A program made the translations under genes and the position numbers. From NCBI GenBank assembly GCA_036320915.1, contig JAXBDG010000012.1:1476501-1540500 (forward strand): DNA of 64,000 bases, read 5' to 3'. The number at the start of each line of letters is the position of its first letter. The first letter of the stretch is position 1. The notes below the pieces were generated by a model. It searched no databases. It was not told the origin of the DNA and saw only the letters and a program-made list of their open reading frames with translations. This DNA is from Linnemannia elongata. Its lineage: Eukaryota; Mortierellomycota; Mortierellomycetes; Mortierellales; Mortierellaceae. Positions 27,868 through 41,198 of this stretch are shown one piece after another.

Positions 27868-30556
27868 ATGGCGAAAATCCAGCTCGGAACTCCCCAGGAG
27901 AAGGAGCTCACAGTAAGACAACTCATCGCGTGAAACGCAGTCAAGCATGGAAGAGAGTGATCGTGCATTGATGTGATTCTGCAGCATTGCTAACGTTTCT
28001 GTTCTTTTATTGTTTTATCTGAGCGTAGACACTGGTTTTGGAGAAGCTTAACGACTTTGGATGGGCTGACAGTATGTGGGCAATTAGCCTTTTTTTTGCC
28101 GACTCATGATTGAAATGACTTTTTCGAGCAATGCAGAATGCCGAAGGAGTGGATCAGTGTTTTTTTTTGAGTAGGAGACTTGCCATAGGCAGGAAAACGC
28201 TGACGCACTTTTTTTGTTTTTGCCTTCTTTGAAATAATAGACGATGTGCTTGCCAACTTTATCGTGGTTATGGTTGCGAACGAAAAGTCCAAGGACGACA
28301 TTATTGCCGAGTTGAACGACAGTAAGTCTTGGCTATGGTTTTTTGTTCTTTGACAAAGTTTGATCTACAGTTATGCAGGTGATTCTTCGATCTAACGTTT
28401 TTGTTTGCTCTTTGTTACTTCTTTCGTGGTTGTCTAGTTTTGCCCGGTCAAGGTTAGTTGCATTGTCATTTTTTTTCCTTCTCTGCTCCTCGAATATATA
28501 ACAGTAGTCAGACCTTCTTGGGACCTGTATAAAACGGATCACTAACTAATCAGCCTCCCACTCCTGGGTTATATTTGTCCTGGATTCGCCCGTTATAGCA
28601 ATGGAGTTTGCAGACTGGCTCTTTGAAGAAATCGATATCCGTTACGGCGATGGTATTGCACAGGCGCCACCAGGTACCGTTTCTTCACACTCTCACTGCA
28701 ATCATACTTGACGCAGTAGTACTCTGGGATGACCACGATCACAACTTACGCTTTACTAACTACAAAAAAAACATTCTCTAACGTACAGCAGTAGCACAAC
28801 CAATCGAGACTGAAGTGGAGGAGCAGAGCGCAGAACCCATGGACACAACATCAACCAGATCACGCACTTCAGAGCCTCGTCCAGCAGGAAGACTTTTGCA
28901 GACAGCTATCAGCAGTGCGACCAGAGCCGAGCCAGCTACAGCACATAGACAGGCACCCTCAAGAGTCTACGGAGGCGAGAGACGGGAGCGCCGCGAGCCA
29001 CGTGAGAAGAGCACAAGTCCTATCCGCTCCAGAGAAGGTCTGACGACAAGAGGCAAGGAGGACAGGATCCGGTTCAAGAGAACAGACCAGGAGGTTTCTC
29101 GGGATGAGGCAAGGATTGCATCTCGTCTTGGTACCAGAGGAGGTCGCGATAGTTCGGCGAATGGCCGGGCGGATCCTTTGCGTGGACGACTTGGACGGAT
29201 CGAGGATCGTCTTGGCAAGCGGGAAGATACCAGCCCCCGGAGGCAGCAGCGCGATCGTTCATGGGACAATGGCAACGATTACCACGACCGACGTAACAAT
29301 AGGAACAATGGTCGGCCCATGAATCGGGAGGCTGCTCTGAGAGACATTGAGAGGCGTCTTGGAACCCATCCTGTCACCGACCACCCTGGTAGTGATAACG
29401 ACAATGAGGAGGATACCCCACGTCAGCCTGCATCTTGGACCAGAGACCCGGAGCGTATGTTCAGAGTCGAGGCGGAACGGACCCGTCAAGCAATCGAGAT
29501 GGAATCTGCCGGAATCGTGCGTTGCAAGTTTTGGCCGAACTGCGCTCAAGGAGAGAACTGCCAATTCTGGCACCCTAAGGCACTCTGCGCGGACTACCCA
29601 AACTGCCCCAATACCGCTGACACCTGTCTCTATGTCCACCCGCTTGCTGAGCCTACAACTGAGCAGGTGGCGGCCGCCGCTCGCCAGGCTCTCATGCAGT
29701 CTATGCGCAACAACACCAACCCTAGCGGCGCCCCACTGAACGCTCTGCAGATGCCTTTTGCTTTGGGAAACCAGCGGCCGGACGATTGCAAGTTTGGAGC
29801 TCGATGCACACGGGCCGACTGCAAATTCCGTCATCCAGAGGGCACACACAACCAGCAACCACCACAGCAGTCGCAGCAGCAGCAGCTCTGCCGTTTCTAT
29901 CCTCATTGCACCAAGCCCAACTGCCCATTTTTCCACCCTGCCGCAACGGATGCGCCACAAGACTCGAGCATGGACACTGCAGGAGCAGCAGATGGTCAAG
30001 AGGTTGTCAACAGACTTCCAGTTCCTTGCCGTTTTGGAGACCAGTGCACACGTCCCGGATGTCACTTTACTCATCCTCGTGATGGAGCTGGCGCTTCCAG
30101 CAGCATGCCCTTGGTAAGGCGATAATATCAGTAGCATCCTTATCGGGCATATTTTTTTTCGATATGTTGTTTGTGTACAGCATTATTTAACCTTTGCTAT
30201 CGATGTGATGCTTTATGAAATAGTGCAAGTTCAACCCATGCACTCGGCCAGGATGCCCCTTCCGACATGCACCCGGAGCAGCAACAGCAGGCGCGATCGG
30301 ACAGAATCGATCCTTGGTTCTCAACGGAGCAGGAGCTAAGCCCAAGATGAGCGAGCGGTTCTCGGGAGGCGTTGCAACTGAGGGTGAGGTGGAGAAGCTT
30401 CATGTCCCCGCGAGCGTTTACTGGTCCGGAGCTGCTCCCAACCGCGTCATTACCAACAATACCGCACCAGGACAGACTCCGGATCAAGCTGAGATGGAGG
30501 CTGCTGAGCTTGCTGCTGCTGCGGAGATGGACATGGATATGGATGGCGACCTTTGA
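27868..30556 (+). CDS. Nab2/ZC3H14-like nuclear poly(A)-RNA-binding protein
   Basis: Seven exons were predicted: 27868-27912, 28029-28071, 28241-28321, 28438-28452 (15-nt microexon), 28554-28673, 28789-30113 and 30224-30556. They are phase-consistent and give 653 aa. Proteins of this type bind poly(A) in the nucleus and act in poly(A)-tail control and mRNA export. The five small exons encode an N-terminal helical PWI-like domain (about 1-95) with NDVLANFIVVMVANEKS and FADWLFEEID. The middle is Arg/Glu/Ser-rich and disordered with RDR-like segments. From residue 347 there are six CCCH fingers of the short Nab2 type, for example CKFGARCTRADCKFRH, CRFYPHCTKPNCPFFH and CRFGDQCTRPGCHFTH. The sixth opens the last exon (C544). 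The start at 27868 lies 290 bp from the retrotransposon LTR. The acceptor of exon 6 is ambiguous by one codon. Confidence 0.88.
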
Positions 30557-31318
30557 GCAGCTTTAGCCCAGCGCGGAATCAAGTTCGTCCCATCGGCTTC
30601 ACCAATCAACCAACCATTTTTCAGTACACAAGGGTTCATTGCCGCCTCTACTCCTAATCAATCATCAACCGTCGCCACCACCAAAATCACCAACTCCCTC
30701 TAGTCAGTTGTGGAGAATACGTTTTTATCGCAATCAGCAGAGAGGTCATGGGCGCATAGGGACCCACCGGAATAAAAAAAAAAAAAGAAAAGAAAAGATC
30801 AAAACACAAAACAAAAAACAAAACAAAACAAAACAAAAAAACAAAAGTAAAGCAAAAAAAAAAAAAAAGTGAACCAAGATCAGGAACCGCCACCGGACGC
30901 ATGCAGGATCATCTAAACGAGCAGGATCTCGAAGAAACCTTCCTTCCGCCTCGGACTCCCAATTCCTTTCAAGGCCCTCCTTTTTATTGTCGTTTACTTT
31001 TGTCAGTCATTCCGTCCCTGTCTTTCTTGGTCGCCGCGCGGGCGATCAGAGAGGGCAATCGACACTTTTCGAGGCGGCACAGGAGCCTTGTTATATTTGC
31101 TCCCTCTTCACCCTTTGCAGGCCATCTGGTGAAAGAACTCTTAGATACCTTTTTTGTTACCATGTACATTAACCAATTGTATTTTTTTTTGTATGATGTT
31201 TATTGGTATGTTGTTACAATGTTTCTTTGTATGTAAGTGAGAGTAAAAGTACAAGGATAAAAAAAAAAAGAGATTTTGCAAAAAAAAAAGTATGCTAAAA
31301 AATGCAAAAAAAAGCGAT
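30557..31318. other. convergent 3' intergenic region
   Basis: It holds A-rich tracts (30775-30870, iterated AAAAC) and A-runs at 31259-31315, and no gene. It is probably the 3' UTRs of two convergent genes. Confidence 0.5.
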
Positions 31319-34300
31319 TTACGAAAAGAGGTTTTGAAGACCACCAGATGATTTACCCTTGCCACTGTCAATATCATTGTCACTGTCACTGTCACTGTCG
31401 GCATGTCGTCCTCCAGCCCTCGCCGCCGCTGCAATGGTGACACCCCCACGACCGCCACGACCGCCACGTCCAGGCGACGAGGCTCCCCGAGTTACTCCTC
31501 CACGGCCACGACTACGAACGACCGGTGGGGGACCCGTACGTTTGATGGTGATAACAAAATCATCGTCATCTTCATCATCTTCGTCATTGTCGCGTTGCTG
31601 CTTGAGGGCCATTTCGAGGGAGCCCATCTTCTTGGTCTTTGTGGTCCGTTCTTGGGAGAGGGCGGTCAGAGTTGGCATGCTGGGGAGTGCACTCTGACTG
31701 GAGATTATCATGGGTAGCTCGCCCAGGACGTCCAACGGGTGTGGTTTATTGGCGTTTGCAGCAGCACCGTTGTTGTCATCGTCGTCGTCGTCGTCCTCGT
31801 CGGAGGAGACGATAGAGGATTCGGCGTCAGATCCGTCAGAGGAAGAGTCAGAGGAAGAAGCGGGCGACGAGAGTCTGGGCCGTTTGGGTTGAACGGACTC
31901 CTGGCTTGGGGTAGGAGTAAAGCGAATGTCCTTAAAGACAGTCTCGTAGCGGTACTCGGGTTGGCCGGGCTGTCTGACACGGTTCTGTCCAAACATGCCC
32001 TCAGGGATATCCGTAGGCTTTTGTTCATATTCGCTCTCGGAGAGCTCCTCCACATCCTCCTCCAAAGCCCGTTTCTTCAACGTAGCCTTCTTTTCCTCGT
32101 CGTCGCTGAACTGGAAATCATCCATGGCATCACGGGTATCGTCGACCCACCCGTTAGGTGCCTTGGCTGCTGCTGCTGCAACCTTCGTTCCGGGGGAAGC
32201 AGGACGTTGAGCAGAGGGGATGTTGAAGATACTGTCCTCGCTCTCAGAAAGCAACTGAGAATCAGGAATTCGATCGAGATCCAGATCGTCCATCTTCATA
32301 TCCTCCTTGTTACGATCCTCGATCTTGGGGACGAACATGGGGCTGACAGAGGGACGGAGTTCAGGACTGACGGTACTCTCGTCGTCGCCGGGAGGAGGCG
32401 TGGCCGCGACCCTAGTGGGGGTGACCTTATTGGTGTGGTTGGCAGGGAGACTTGGTGGACGGACCGGCAGGAAGAAAGGAGGACCTGTCAGACTGCTATC
32501 GCGCGAAAGACCAGCCATGTCTTTATCCAAGAAGGCGACAATCTCGTCCGTGTTGGAAGTCGTGTCAGGGACATCGGGGCCACGAAGACTGGCAAGGGAC
32601 GCAAAAGTAGGGTAAGCGGCCATGGTTTCGGCCAGTGACTTCTTAGAAGGTGTCGTTGGCATAGGCGCCGAGAGAGATGGGAGTGGGGCTTGAACTGGTG
32701 CGGGTGAAGGTGAGTCCGGCGCCGAGAGAGGATGTTTGGAGGCTGTCGACGATAAGCCAGGCTGTTGTTCTTTCGGGGCTACAGGAGGGTTGGCTGGCTT
32801 GAGGTACTCGAGCAAAGCACCAGGAGGAGAGATGACGGGGGAGAGTCGCTGGTCCTCTTCCTCGTCCTCGTCCTCGCGGTCCGAATTGACCATTAGTTGG
32901 ATGTTCGAAAAGACCCGGGTGGTCGAAGGCTTGGGGAGCACTGAGGCCTCGGTGGTGGCATTGCTAGTCTGTGCTTCAGCTTTCCGGTACTGTGCCAGCA
33001 CAGTAGACGGGTTCTGCGACAGATGCTCTTGCTTGACGTCGACAAGCGTTGACTGGGACGACGACGGCTCGAAGGAGCTGGTGATCGACATTGGTTCTTG
33101 TGACGGGGCCTCGCTCTTCAATGGCTCATTCTCCTGCTGGTCACCAACCTTAACAGAGATGTCCTCGTTGCGTACATGCTCATGGTCCGACTGGTCCTCC
33201 TCCTCATCCTCATCTTCCTGCTGCTGCTTAGCGACCAGGTTGAGTGGTATGTACACTGGCATCTCCTCCTCTTCCTCCTTAACAGGTGAAGGAGTACGAC
33301 GGGGTCTTGATAGGGCTGAGAACAAGACCTCTTGAGAATATCTTACATCGTCCTCAGAGTCCTCATCGCTGCCATAATCCCTTCTGTCCTCAGGGCTGAG
33401 AGCGCGGAAGGGATCTTGAGGGACCGAGATTGCGAAACCGGCCTGTTTCTTCTTGGGGCGTTCGGGGGAGACGATACGACGGGACCGGTCTGGAGAGGGA
33501 CGCTTGAGTGGACTGGATAACGACGAAGACGACGACGATGATGATGACGTCCTTGTCATGATGGGTGATAAGAGTGGCTCTTTCTTGGGCAAGGGTGATG
33601 AAGCACTGGCGATGACGGCGGGGACTGCAAAGATCGAAGCAGATTCTCGTCGAGGGGAGGGAGCCAGTGAGCGGACTGCCGATCTCACAGGAGTTGGAGA
33701 GGATGACGGCGAGGAGATTGGTGACGAAGGGGTCGAAGACGAGGAGACCGAAGATGAAGAGGCTGTAGGCTGTACCGAGAGCAGCGAGTCCAAACCAGAG
33801 GGATCAATGGGCTTGCTCTCTAGGACCTTGACGGGATTTGAGGGGGTGGTCTTGACATGGACGAGATTTGGTGAGTTTGGCAAGGCGAGAGAGGGAGCGG
33901 ATTGTACAAGAACGAGTGGTTTGCTGATAATGGTAGTATCCTTGGACTCCTTCACCTCATCCTCATCCGAACTGCTATCCGAACCCGAATCCGTATGGAC
34001 GTCGTCCTTGAACATATCCACCAGAGCATTGTCGTTCTCTTTCTTGATCTGGGCGGCGTCCTTCTTGACGATCTGGGCAGGAGTGGCCTTCTTGATGATC
34101 TGGGCAGGGGCGTCCTTCGTGTGCTCCTGGCCGTCATCCTCCTTGTCGCCCTCGTCCGAACTGGACTCATCCGAACTGATCTTCTCCTCGACCTTCATTC
34201 CCTCAACAGCAGCCTCAGACCCTTCATTCTCCGACCCTGAAGAGCCATCCTGATCCACATCTTCATCATTGCTCTCACTCAAGCTCAATCTCTCCTCGCT

Positions 34301-35383
34301 GATATGAAGGGGCTCCTTGTTGATGGCAGCCGTTTCGGATCCAGACTTTATATCCTGCGGTGTGTTGCTTTGGTTGTGTGATGAGGAGCCGATGAGACGG
34401 TGCGAGCGGGGTTGTGATGGTGGTGGCGAAGATCCTCGAAGAGCGGCAACATTTTGGATCAACTCGGGTGCAAGAGCAGGGGCGAGTGCTGGGACGAGAG
34501 CTGGGATCAAGGAAGGGATAAGGGCGGGGACCAATGCTTGAGCAAGAGTGGTGCTCATGGCTTGAGTCAGCTCTTGAGTGATGAGGGGGGTTGACATCGC
34601 TGGCGGGGAGAAGAACCATGAGAACGCCGCTATAGTTATTTTGCGCAATGATATAATATGGCACAGGTTAGCTAGGTAAGATTGTCCATTTGTTTTCGCT
34701 GTTGTCCCGCTCAATTGTTATTCTATACATGACATGGTGGCGATCCATTGTTTCCAGCCATGTATCGTTTCCTGTTGAACGATTGTTACTAGTGATATGG
34801 ATTGGTGGTCCATTGCATCCAGCCATGCCCTCTCCTTCCCGTTTAATTGTTCCATTCTATGAATATGGCTTTAGTGACCATCGTATGTTTCCCCTTGTTC
34901 GTTATTGTTTCCGTTGAAGTGATCGGCAAAAAACAAGAGTGCAATTAATTACCTTGCTCAATCTCGTTCTGGGACAGTTGACGGCCCCTCACAAAAAGCT
35001 CCACATCAGGCCTCAGATGTTCACGCACAGTTCCCACCATCTCCATATAGCCTTCGGTAAAGTCCAAGACCTCTTCCATGAGGCATACTCCACTATTATT
35101 GGAAACAATAACAAAGCAATGTCAACCATCTACTCAAGGATCATCATTCTTTTGTTCTTGCTGTCGTGAACTTTCAAAAAAAAAAAAAAAAAAAGAGAGG
35201 AAGAGAAAAAAAACAGGTAACTTACTGTCGGTCGCCGTAAAACTTATTGAACCTTTCGGTAAAGAGTTTGGCGAGGTCTCGCAAGGGTGTATCGAATTCG
35301 AGAATGGTAATGAATTTCTCGGTAGCCGTTCCTCCAGTCTTTAGGGCGACCGTACAGGTGACTTCTGCTCTGTACACGGGCAT
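31319..35383 (-). CDS. large acidic disordered protein with small N-terminal domain (possibly Net1/Dnt1-like)
   Basis: Minus-strand exons are 35383-35226, 35092-34953 and 34599-31319; both introns are GT-AG and phases match, giving 1,192 aa. The first ~98 residues look globular, with a beta-rich start (MPVYRAEVTCTVAL), FITILEFDTPLRDLAKLF, a RFNKFYG segment and VELFVRGRQLSQNEIEQ. This resembles, by general pattern only, the N-terminal domain of Cdc14-binding nucleolar proteins (Net1/Cfi1, Dnt1; ubiquitin-like). The rest is low-complexity: an Ala/Leu/Pro repeat near 105-140, Ser/Asp/Glu-rich stretches, many SP/TP sites, an Asp run of about 10, an RGG-type region (RGRGGVTRG, GRGGRGGRGG) and the end GLQNLFS. 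Charge and RGG content fit a nucleolar or chromatin protein. The large exon alone could start at an internal ATG (34597), but the matching acceptor and phase favour the three-exon model. Confidence 0.65.
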
Positions 35384-38134
35384 TTCGGGTCGTGAGGTCT
35401 TCTACTCCTGAAAGACGAGGGAGCTATCAAGGGAGAGAGACAGAGACAGAGACAGAGAGAGAGAGAAAGAAAGAGAAAGTCAAGGGTGAGTTTTGACGGT
35501 GCTAAACAATAGGTAGAGGTGAGTGCGGGGATCACGACCAATTCATGGTGGCAAAAATGAATGGAATGAAGAAGTCGCGTTGCAATGTACGCAATTTGTT
35601 CGTTAATGTGGGAGAGGGTGAAAGGTTGTTGCATGATACCTTTGTCGGTATGGGAAGCACGTTATGAAGAGAGGAAGGGGATATGAAAAAGGGGGAGGAG
35701 TGGAGTGGAAGGAAAGGGAAGGGGGAGGAAGGGAGGAGGAGTGACAAGGGGAACAAAAGGGCGTTGGAAGAAGGAAAAGAAAAGGTGAAAGGAAGAAGGG
35801 TCAATTGACGTACAGTATCAACATCGTTGGACTGAAAAAAATATGCCTTTACCGTTGTTTGTTCGTGCTAAGCCACTTTTGATTCATTAAGCTGGATGAG
35901 GCATGATGGGGGGCTGCATGGTTCAGAAGGGTCAATTGCAGGACTATCTTTAGTTCACATCAATATCATTGGATCATGAAATAAGGGACCATAGGTTGCC
36001 GCTTCATCTAGTAATACGTCAACAGCAATAGCCCTTCACCAGGGTGTGTCCATTCGAACAGCAAGTAGAGTGAGTGAAGGAGAGACAGTCGTGGCAGCCT
36101 TTCTTGAAATTCCTTCCATGACAACCGTTTTATTTTTGATCTCACCCCGCTGGGGCAGATAAACTGATCAGTTAACGGGGTGGGAATCGACCTCAATTTT
36201 CTTAAGGGTGGTATGTTATCATCTCTCTAGTATTGGCCCTTTCTCACTTATTGCTAAACAAACTGAATTGAGGGTTGGGCGTTAAGAGTGAAATGCTTAA
36301 CTCGTTTTTTTTTAGTTTTATTCAACGGTGGCGGATATGAGCGCCTTTTTTTTTACTCATCTTTGTCCGACAACGACGTTCAATGTGTATGAGCGGCGGT
36401 GAAGGAGGATATCATATTTTTTTTTTCGTTTTTCCTTGGTGAACAAAGGCGATAGAACAGCTTCAAGACCGAATAAAGCTCTGAGATGCACTTGTACTTT
36501 TTCTTGCTTTCCTTTTTCATTCTGGTACAGTACACGTCAATAGAACCCTGCCTAGGTGACAGAAGGAGATATGTAGAACGGTAGCCAACTCGTATCCTAT
36601 CTGCACTTGCAAGCGGTTGATTTGTCCAGGGTTATGGCTGTGCAAAGATATCATCGGCCTAGGAAACCGCGTGTTCTCATTTGATACAAATATAATGGTC
36701 AGAGGGACGGATGAACTGGTTTTTCAGTTGGAATGGAGGCCTGGTCCCTTCATTGCTTTTAAGTATCTCTTCACGATCTTTGACGTAACGTGAGAAAAAA
36801 CGCAAACAAAAACAGAGCAAGCAAAATAAACATCACCAAGCACTACGAAACGTGAGTTGAGCATAAAAAAAAGCAAGAACACCAACAGCTCCAGTACTTT
36901 GAGGTTGCACAAAGAAAAGAGAGAGACAAGGGTCAACCAATTGGATAGTTGGAAACCATACTGGTAACAAACAACTGCAGGAAGAGGTATTCTTTATCGA
37001 TGAGAGAACAACGTCGTTGTGAGGGATTAAAAATGCAGATAGGCATGGGGCTGAAAAAAGAAACTAAGAACAAAAGAGGCCGCAATGATTTTAAAACAAC
37101 ATATTTGATTGCAATGTTTCCTTTCCCCGGCATATTCTCCTTTGTCTTTTAGTGTTCTCTCTGACGTCGGTACAACTCCTGGGAGAAGAGAAGGTCTTGT
37201 CTTAGGTCCAAGAAGGGAACCATGACGACGATTGCTTGTAAAGGAGACACACAAACAAGGAGGTCCTTGCGATGAATTACATACAGTGGCTGGTTATTGA
37301 ATGAGAGAGTACATTTGTGAGAGCTGAGTGTAAGAATTGCATTTTCTCTTTGTCAGCAGCATTCGCCCGAAATGCGATGTGTCCCCCTTGAATCTTTGAA
37401 TAGATACATGCAACGACACCCTCCCATGTGGGCACCGTATGGCCTCGCTTTTGCTTTAGAGTGTTGGCTGTCCACAAGACCCTATCCTAAAGGAAAAGAC
37501 GGTGAACACCAACGAGAACAGCGGCCTTTTCACTCAGTGATCTGCTCTGCTTGGACGAGCAGAGCTAGCTACGAATGAGGGTTTGAAGCTGAAAGTTGAT
37601 CGTTGTTGCGGCTAGGGTAGCATTCGTTCTTTCTTAGCACAACAACCTTGACCTAACAAGTTGTCCGTTCTGTTTTTTTTCCATTTTGCCTGACTGCTTT
37701 GGATGAACAGTGCTTCTGTTAGTTCCGATCGTGTCGTGTTCTTCTTGTACGGTACATGTACGGTTGAATGGCTGGTTGGAGGGGTGGTTAGCTACAGTTT
37801 GTTGACTGACTGACTGTCTGACTGTCTGTCTAACTGACTGAGTGAGAACATAGGCACCCACCCTTCTTGTTTCTTATTTTTTTTTGTTTTCTTCTTCTTC
37901 CCTCTCCTTCTCTCTTTCTTCTCTTTCTCTTCACCCTTCTCTACCTCCTTTCCTCCCCTCCTCTTCCTCCTTCCCCACTCCCCTTCCGGTCCTGCCGCGG
38001 CTACCCCCCTCCTCTCCCTCTCCTTCCCTCCTCACCCCCTCACTGCTTGCTCACTCTCGAGCCATCCGAACCCTTTCCTACCCGCCTACCTGCTCTCACT
38101 CTCTCACCTTCCTCTCACACATATACACATAAAA
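35384..38134. other. intergenic region, no convincing gene
   Basis: G/A-rich tracts lie at 35430-35480 and 35640-35790, then mixed sequence without domains. From 37870 a long C/T-rich leader-like tract precedes the PAQR gene. Around 37797-37845 a short repeat of GACT and GTCT units is visible. Confidence 0.45.
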
Positions 38135-41100
38135 ATGCCACCTTCGCTTCGTCAAAGGACAGCCGGCAGGGCCTCCTCCTCCTCCTCCTCTACCTCCACA
38201 ACCACAGCCACCTCATCATCAACATCAAAAAAAACAAAAACACCATCACAGCCTTCAACAGGCGACTCCTCTTCAGAAGCCTTCATCGAGGTCGAGTCCG
38301 ACCTCCTCCATGACATGCAGGACACCCTCGAGGACCAGCTCCATAAGACAAACGAGACCGTCGCTGCGACATGGCGTTCGACCAAGGCGTCTGCCAACGA
38401 AAAGATGAAGGTTGTTGAGCATCAGATGAGCGAGACCTGGGATGCTTCCAAGGCTGCCTTTGAGGGTGCGAAGCGTCTCTTGCGCTTTGAAGAGTTGCCA
38501 AAGGAGTGGCAAAGTAACCCATATATCCTCACCGGGTAAGTTCTTGCACTTTCCTTCTTTCTTCACCCATACTTAAATGCTCTCTTTGTCTGCCTCTCTG
38601 TCCTACTCTCTCTGTCCTACTCTCTCACCTTCCTTCTCCACAACCCCCGTCTCAATGCTTCAATGCTTTGCTTCCCTGGCTCCCAATCTTCCCCCTCTCC
38701 CTCCCTCCCGTTCCGCTCCATCCCATGTCCCTTGACCATTGGGCTGTCGGTGTGTCTGCACCTTTTTTCATTTTGCACCCTGCACCCTTTTTTTTATTTT
38801 TTTTATTGGAGTTGTCGATCCCTTGATCTGTATTGGTCTACTCGTGTGTCTGTCAAAAGGAAACAGCCCATGAGATGTCAAAGGCAACTGCGCCGTGTTA
38901 CTATATTACCGGTTCCTCCCTTCTCAGTTCCTCTTTCATTTGTAAACTTGCCTTGCCTTGCCTGTTGCTTGTTTCCGTTTGACTACAACCGTACAGACAG
39001 CAGTTTTTTTTTTTTTTTTTTGTTGTTGTTGCTCAGAACCGAGCCTTAGCAACTCCGTCCCGGTTGAAATGAAACCTTATCGCCCCACTCGTTCACTTCT
39101 CTCTTTTTTCTCATTCCGTCTCTCTCCTTTTACCCAGCTGTTCTTTTCTCACTTCCCCCTACCCTCTCTCTCTCTCTCTGTCCACGTTTTTTATTTTTAC
39201 TGTTTTACCTCTGGGTTCGTGAGAGAAGAAAAAAGGGAAGAAGATGTAACATTTTGTTTTGGTGATGGCAATAATAGTAATAAAAGTACAACGATGCACC
39301 TTGGCTTGGGTCGGACGGAGGATTAACAAAAGGAAGATATAATAAACTACGGATGCAAGCGGGGAAATAAAAAAAGAAGACAAAGCAAAGATGAGGTGAT
39401 TGTCAGTGGGGATTGAGCGAGTGTGTGTCCGCCGCAATGCATATTGAAAAGTGAGTTAGCCTAGGGATATTTGTACCTTTTTGCCCCGTCTCAACACAAT
39501 GTATCGGAGCAAAGAAAATACGGCCAATTGGCATTTCCTTACGACATTCACTCACTCACACATATACGGAAACCTGTTTAGTCATGGCTGGGCTAAGGCG
39601 ATGATAATCTTGCTTTAGCATTGCCACTTGCTTGCTTTCCTTTCCTTTCCTTACTCCCATTCATTCACGCACACACTACTCTCTTTCTCTCTCTCTCTCC
39701 ACACGCACACACTTACACATACACAGAGCACCCTCTCGCACCCCATAACACTCCCTTCGACCAAAGGTTTCTTTTTCTTTTGAGGAAAGATACACTTTAA
39801 GAAACCACATTTCAGATGGCACTTAGACATGAGTGAACAGTGGAGAGTAAAGAAGAAAGAACAGCGGGCGCCTTCCCCTGTGAAAGTGAGATGGGCACTG
39901 GATAAGCAATATATCTGATACGACACAACAATATCTCCCTCATCGGTGCGGAGCAAATTCATGGATCAGTCCTTTATCCTCTTTATTCTCTTTCGTCCAC
40001 GCGCAACAACACTGACTGTGAGCAAGGGAGTCTGAAAACCACCACAAGATTCAGCACACGATAAGAGCACACGGAGGACTGAGGGTCTCGTTTTCACGCT
40101 CAGGGGGGGAAAGACATACAATCAACAACGACACCCTTTGGACAAAAAGGAGTGTGACACTTGACAAACACCCATGCTCTCATCTATTCTGTGAAATACA
40201 CTCAGCTGCCCATTCTGCCATCCTACGAGTACTAGCTAGAAACAAACAGCAAGGTAGAAGGACGTGTTACTAACGTACATTGCCTTCTCCTTTAAAAAAA
40301 TAGTTACCGGTTCCTCTCGTCAAAGAGACAATGCTTGTGGAGCATCTTCAAGATCCACAACGAGACATGCAACATTTGGACACATATGCTGGGACTCATT
40401 GGACTCATTGGACTCGGACTTTACATCCACACAACATTCCTGCATCATGGCACAGTATGGGACCACGCCGTGTTCCTATTCTTCTTCCTCGCGGCGTCCA
40501 AGTGTCTCATCTGCTCGACCCTCTATCACACCTTCCTCTGCCACTCTCGTCTGCCCGTAATGCGCTGTGCCGCCACACTGGACTATATTGGGATCGGTGT
40601 TCTCATCACAGCCTCGGTCATGGCAACATTGCACTATGGATTTTTTTGCGACGTTGAGCGGTGGATCTTTTTGGCGTTCTCGTTCGGGATGGGCATTGTC
40701 GGCTGCATCTTGCCCCTTTACCCCTTTTTCGATCTCCCCAGCTTCCGCTACTTCAGAATCTTTATCTTCTTGGGAATGGCCTGCTCGGGCATCGTGCCCC
40801 TGACCTATGTCGCCTACATGAAGGGGCCCCTCAACACATGGAACTTTATCGCACCCTTTTGCAAGTCTGGCCTGGCTTACTTGACAGGATTGTTGTTCTA
40901 CGGACATCGGTTCCCCGAGAAGCAGTTTCCTGGAGTCTTTGACCGGTGGGGTCATTCGCATCAGGTCTGGCATGTGGCCGTTGTTGCGGGCATTTATTAC
41001 CATTACATGGCGATGGTACATTTCTACAACTCGCGCTATTCTTTTGGATGCCAGGCTGTCTATGGCGGATATGACCACCACGAGTTCCCCGATCTTGTTC

Positions 41101-41198
41101 AACAGCAGGCTATGCATGATTCTTGGATGGGTGGCGTTATCTCGACGACGGCTTCCAGCTGGTTCGCCAAGGCAACCATGGCTTCTGTCAGCGCATAG
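38135..41198 (+). CDS. PAQR family membrane protein (adiponectin-receptor/Izh-like)
   Basis: Two exons, 38135-38535 and 40304-41198, joined in phase across a 1,768-bp intron, give 431 aa. PAQR proteins are 7-TM membrane proteins; fungal Izh members affect zinc and sterol homeostasis, and animal ones have ceramidase-like activity. Residues 1-50 are Ser/Thr-rich. About 55-125 is a long amphipathic, Lys/Glu-rich helix. The PAQR core begins WQSNPYILTGYRFL (split by the intron) and continues with HNETCNIWTHMLG, STLYHTFLCHS, LDYIGIGVLI and, near the C-terminus, GHSHQVWHVAVV. The conserved His and Asp residues that bind zinc in this family are present (H in STLYHTF; HSHQVWH). Seven hydrophobic segments can be counted. 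The start codon follows a C/T-rich leader and is the only plausible one. Confidence 0.92.

Noticed and set aside
34597..34714. Single-exon start (34714 or 34597) for the large acidic protein
   Set aside because: An acceptor at 34601-34600 joins in phase to two upstream exons that encode a globular domain, which explains the data better.
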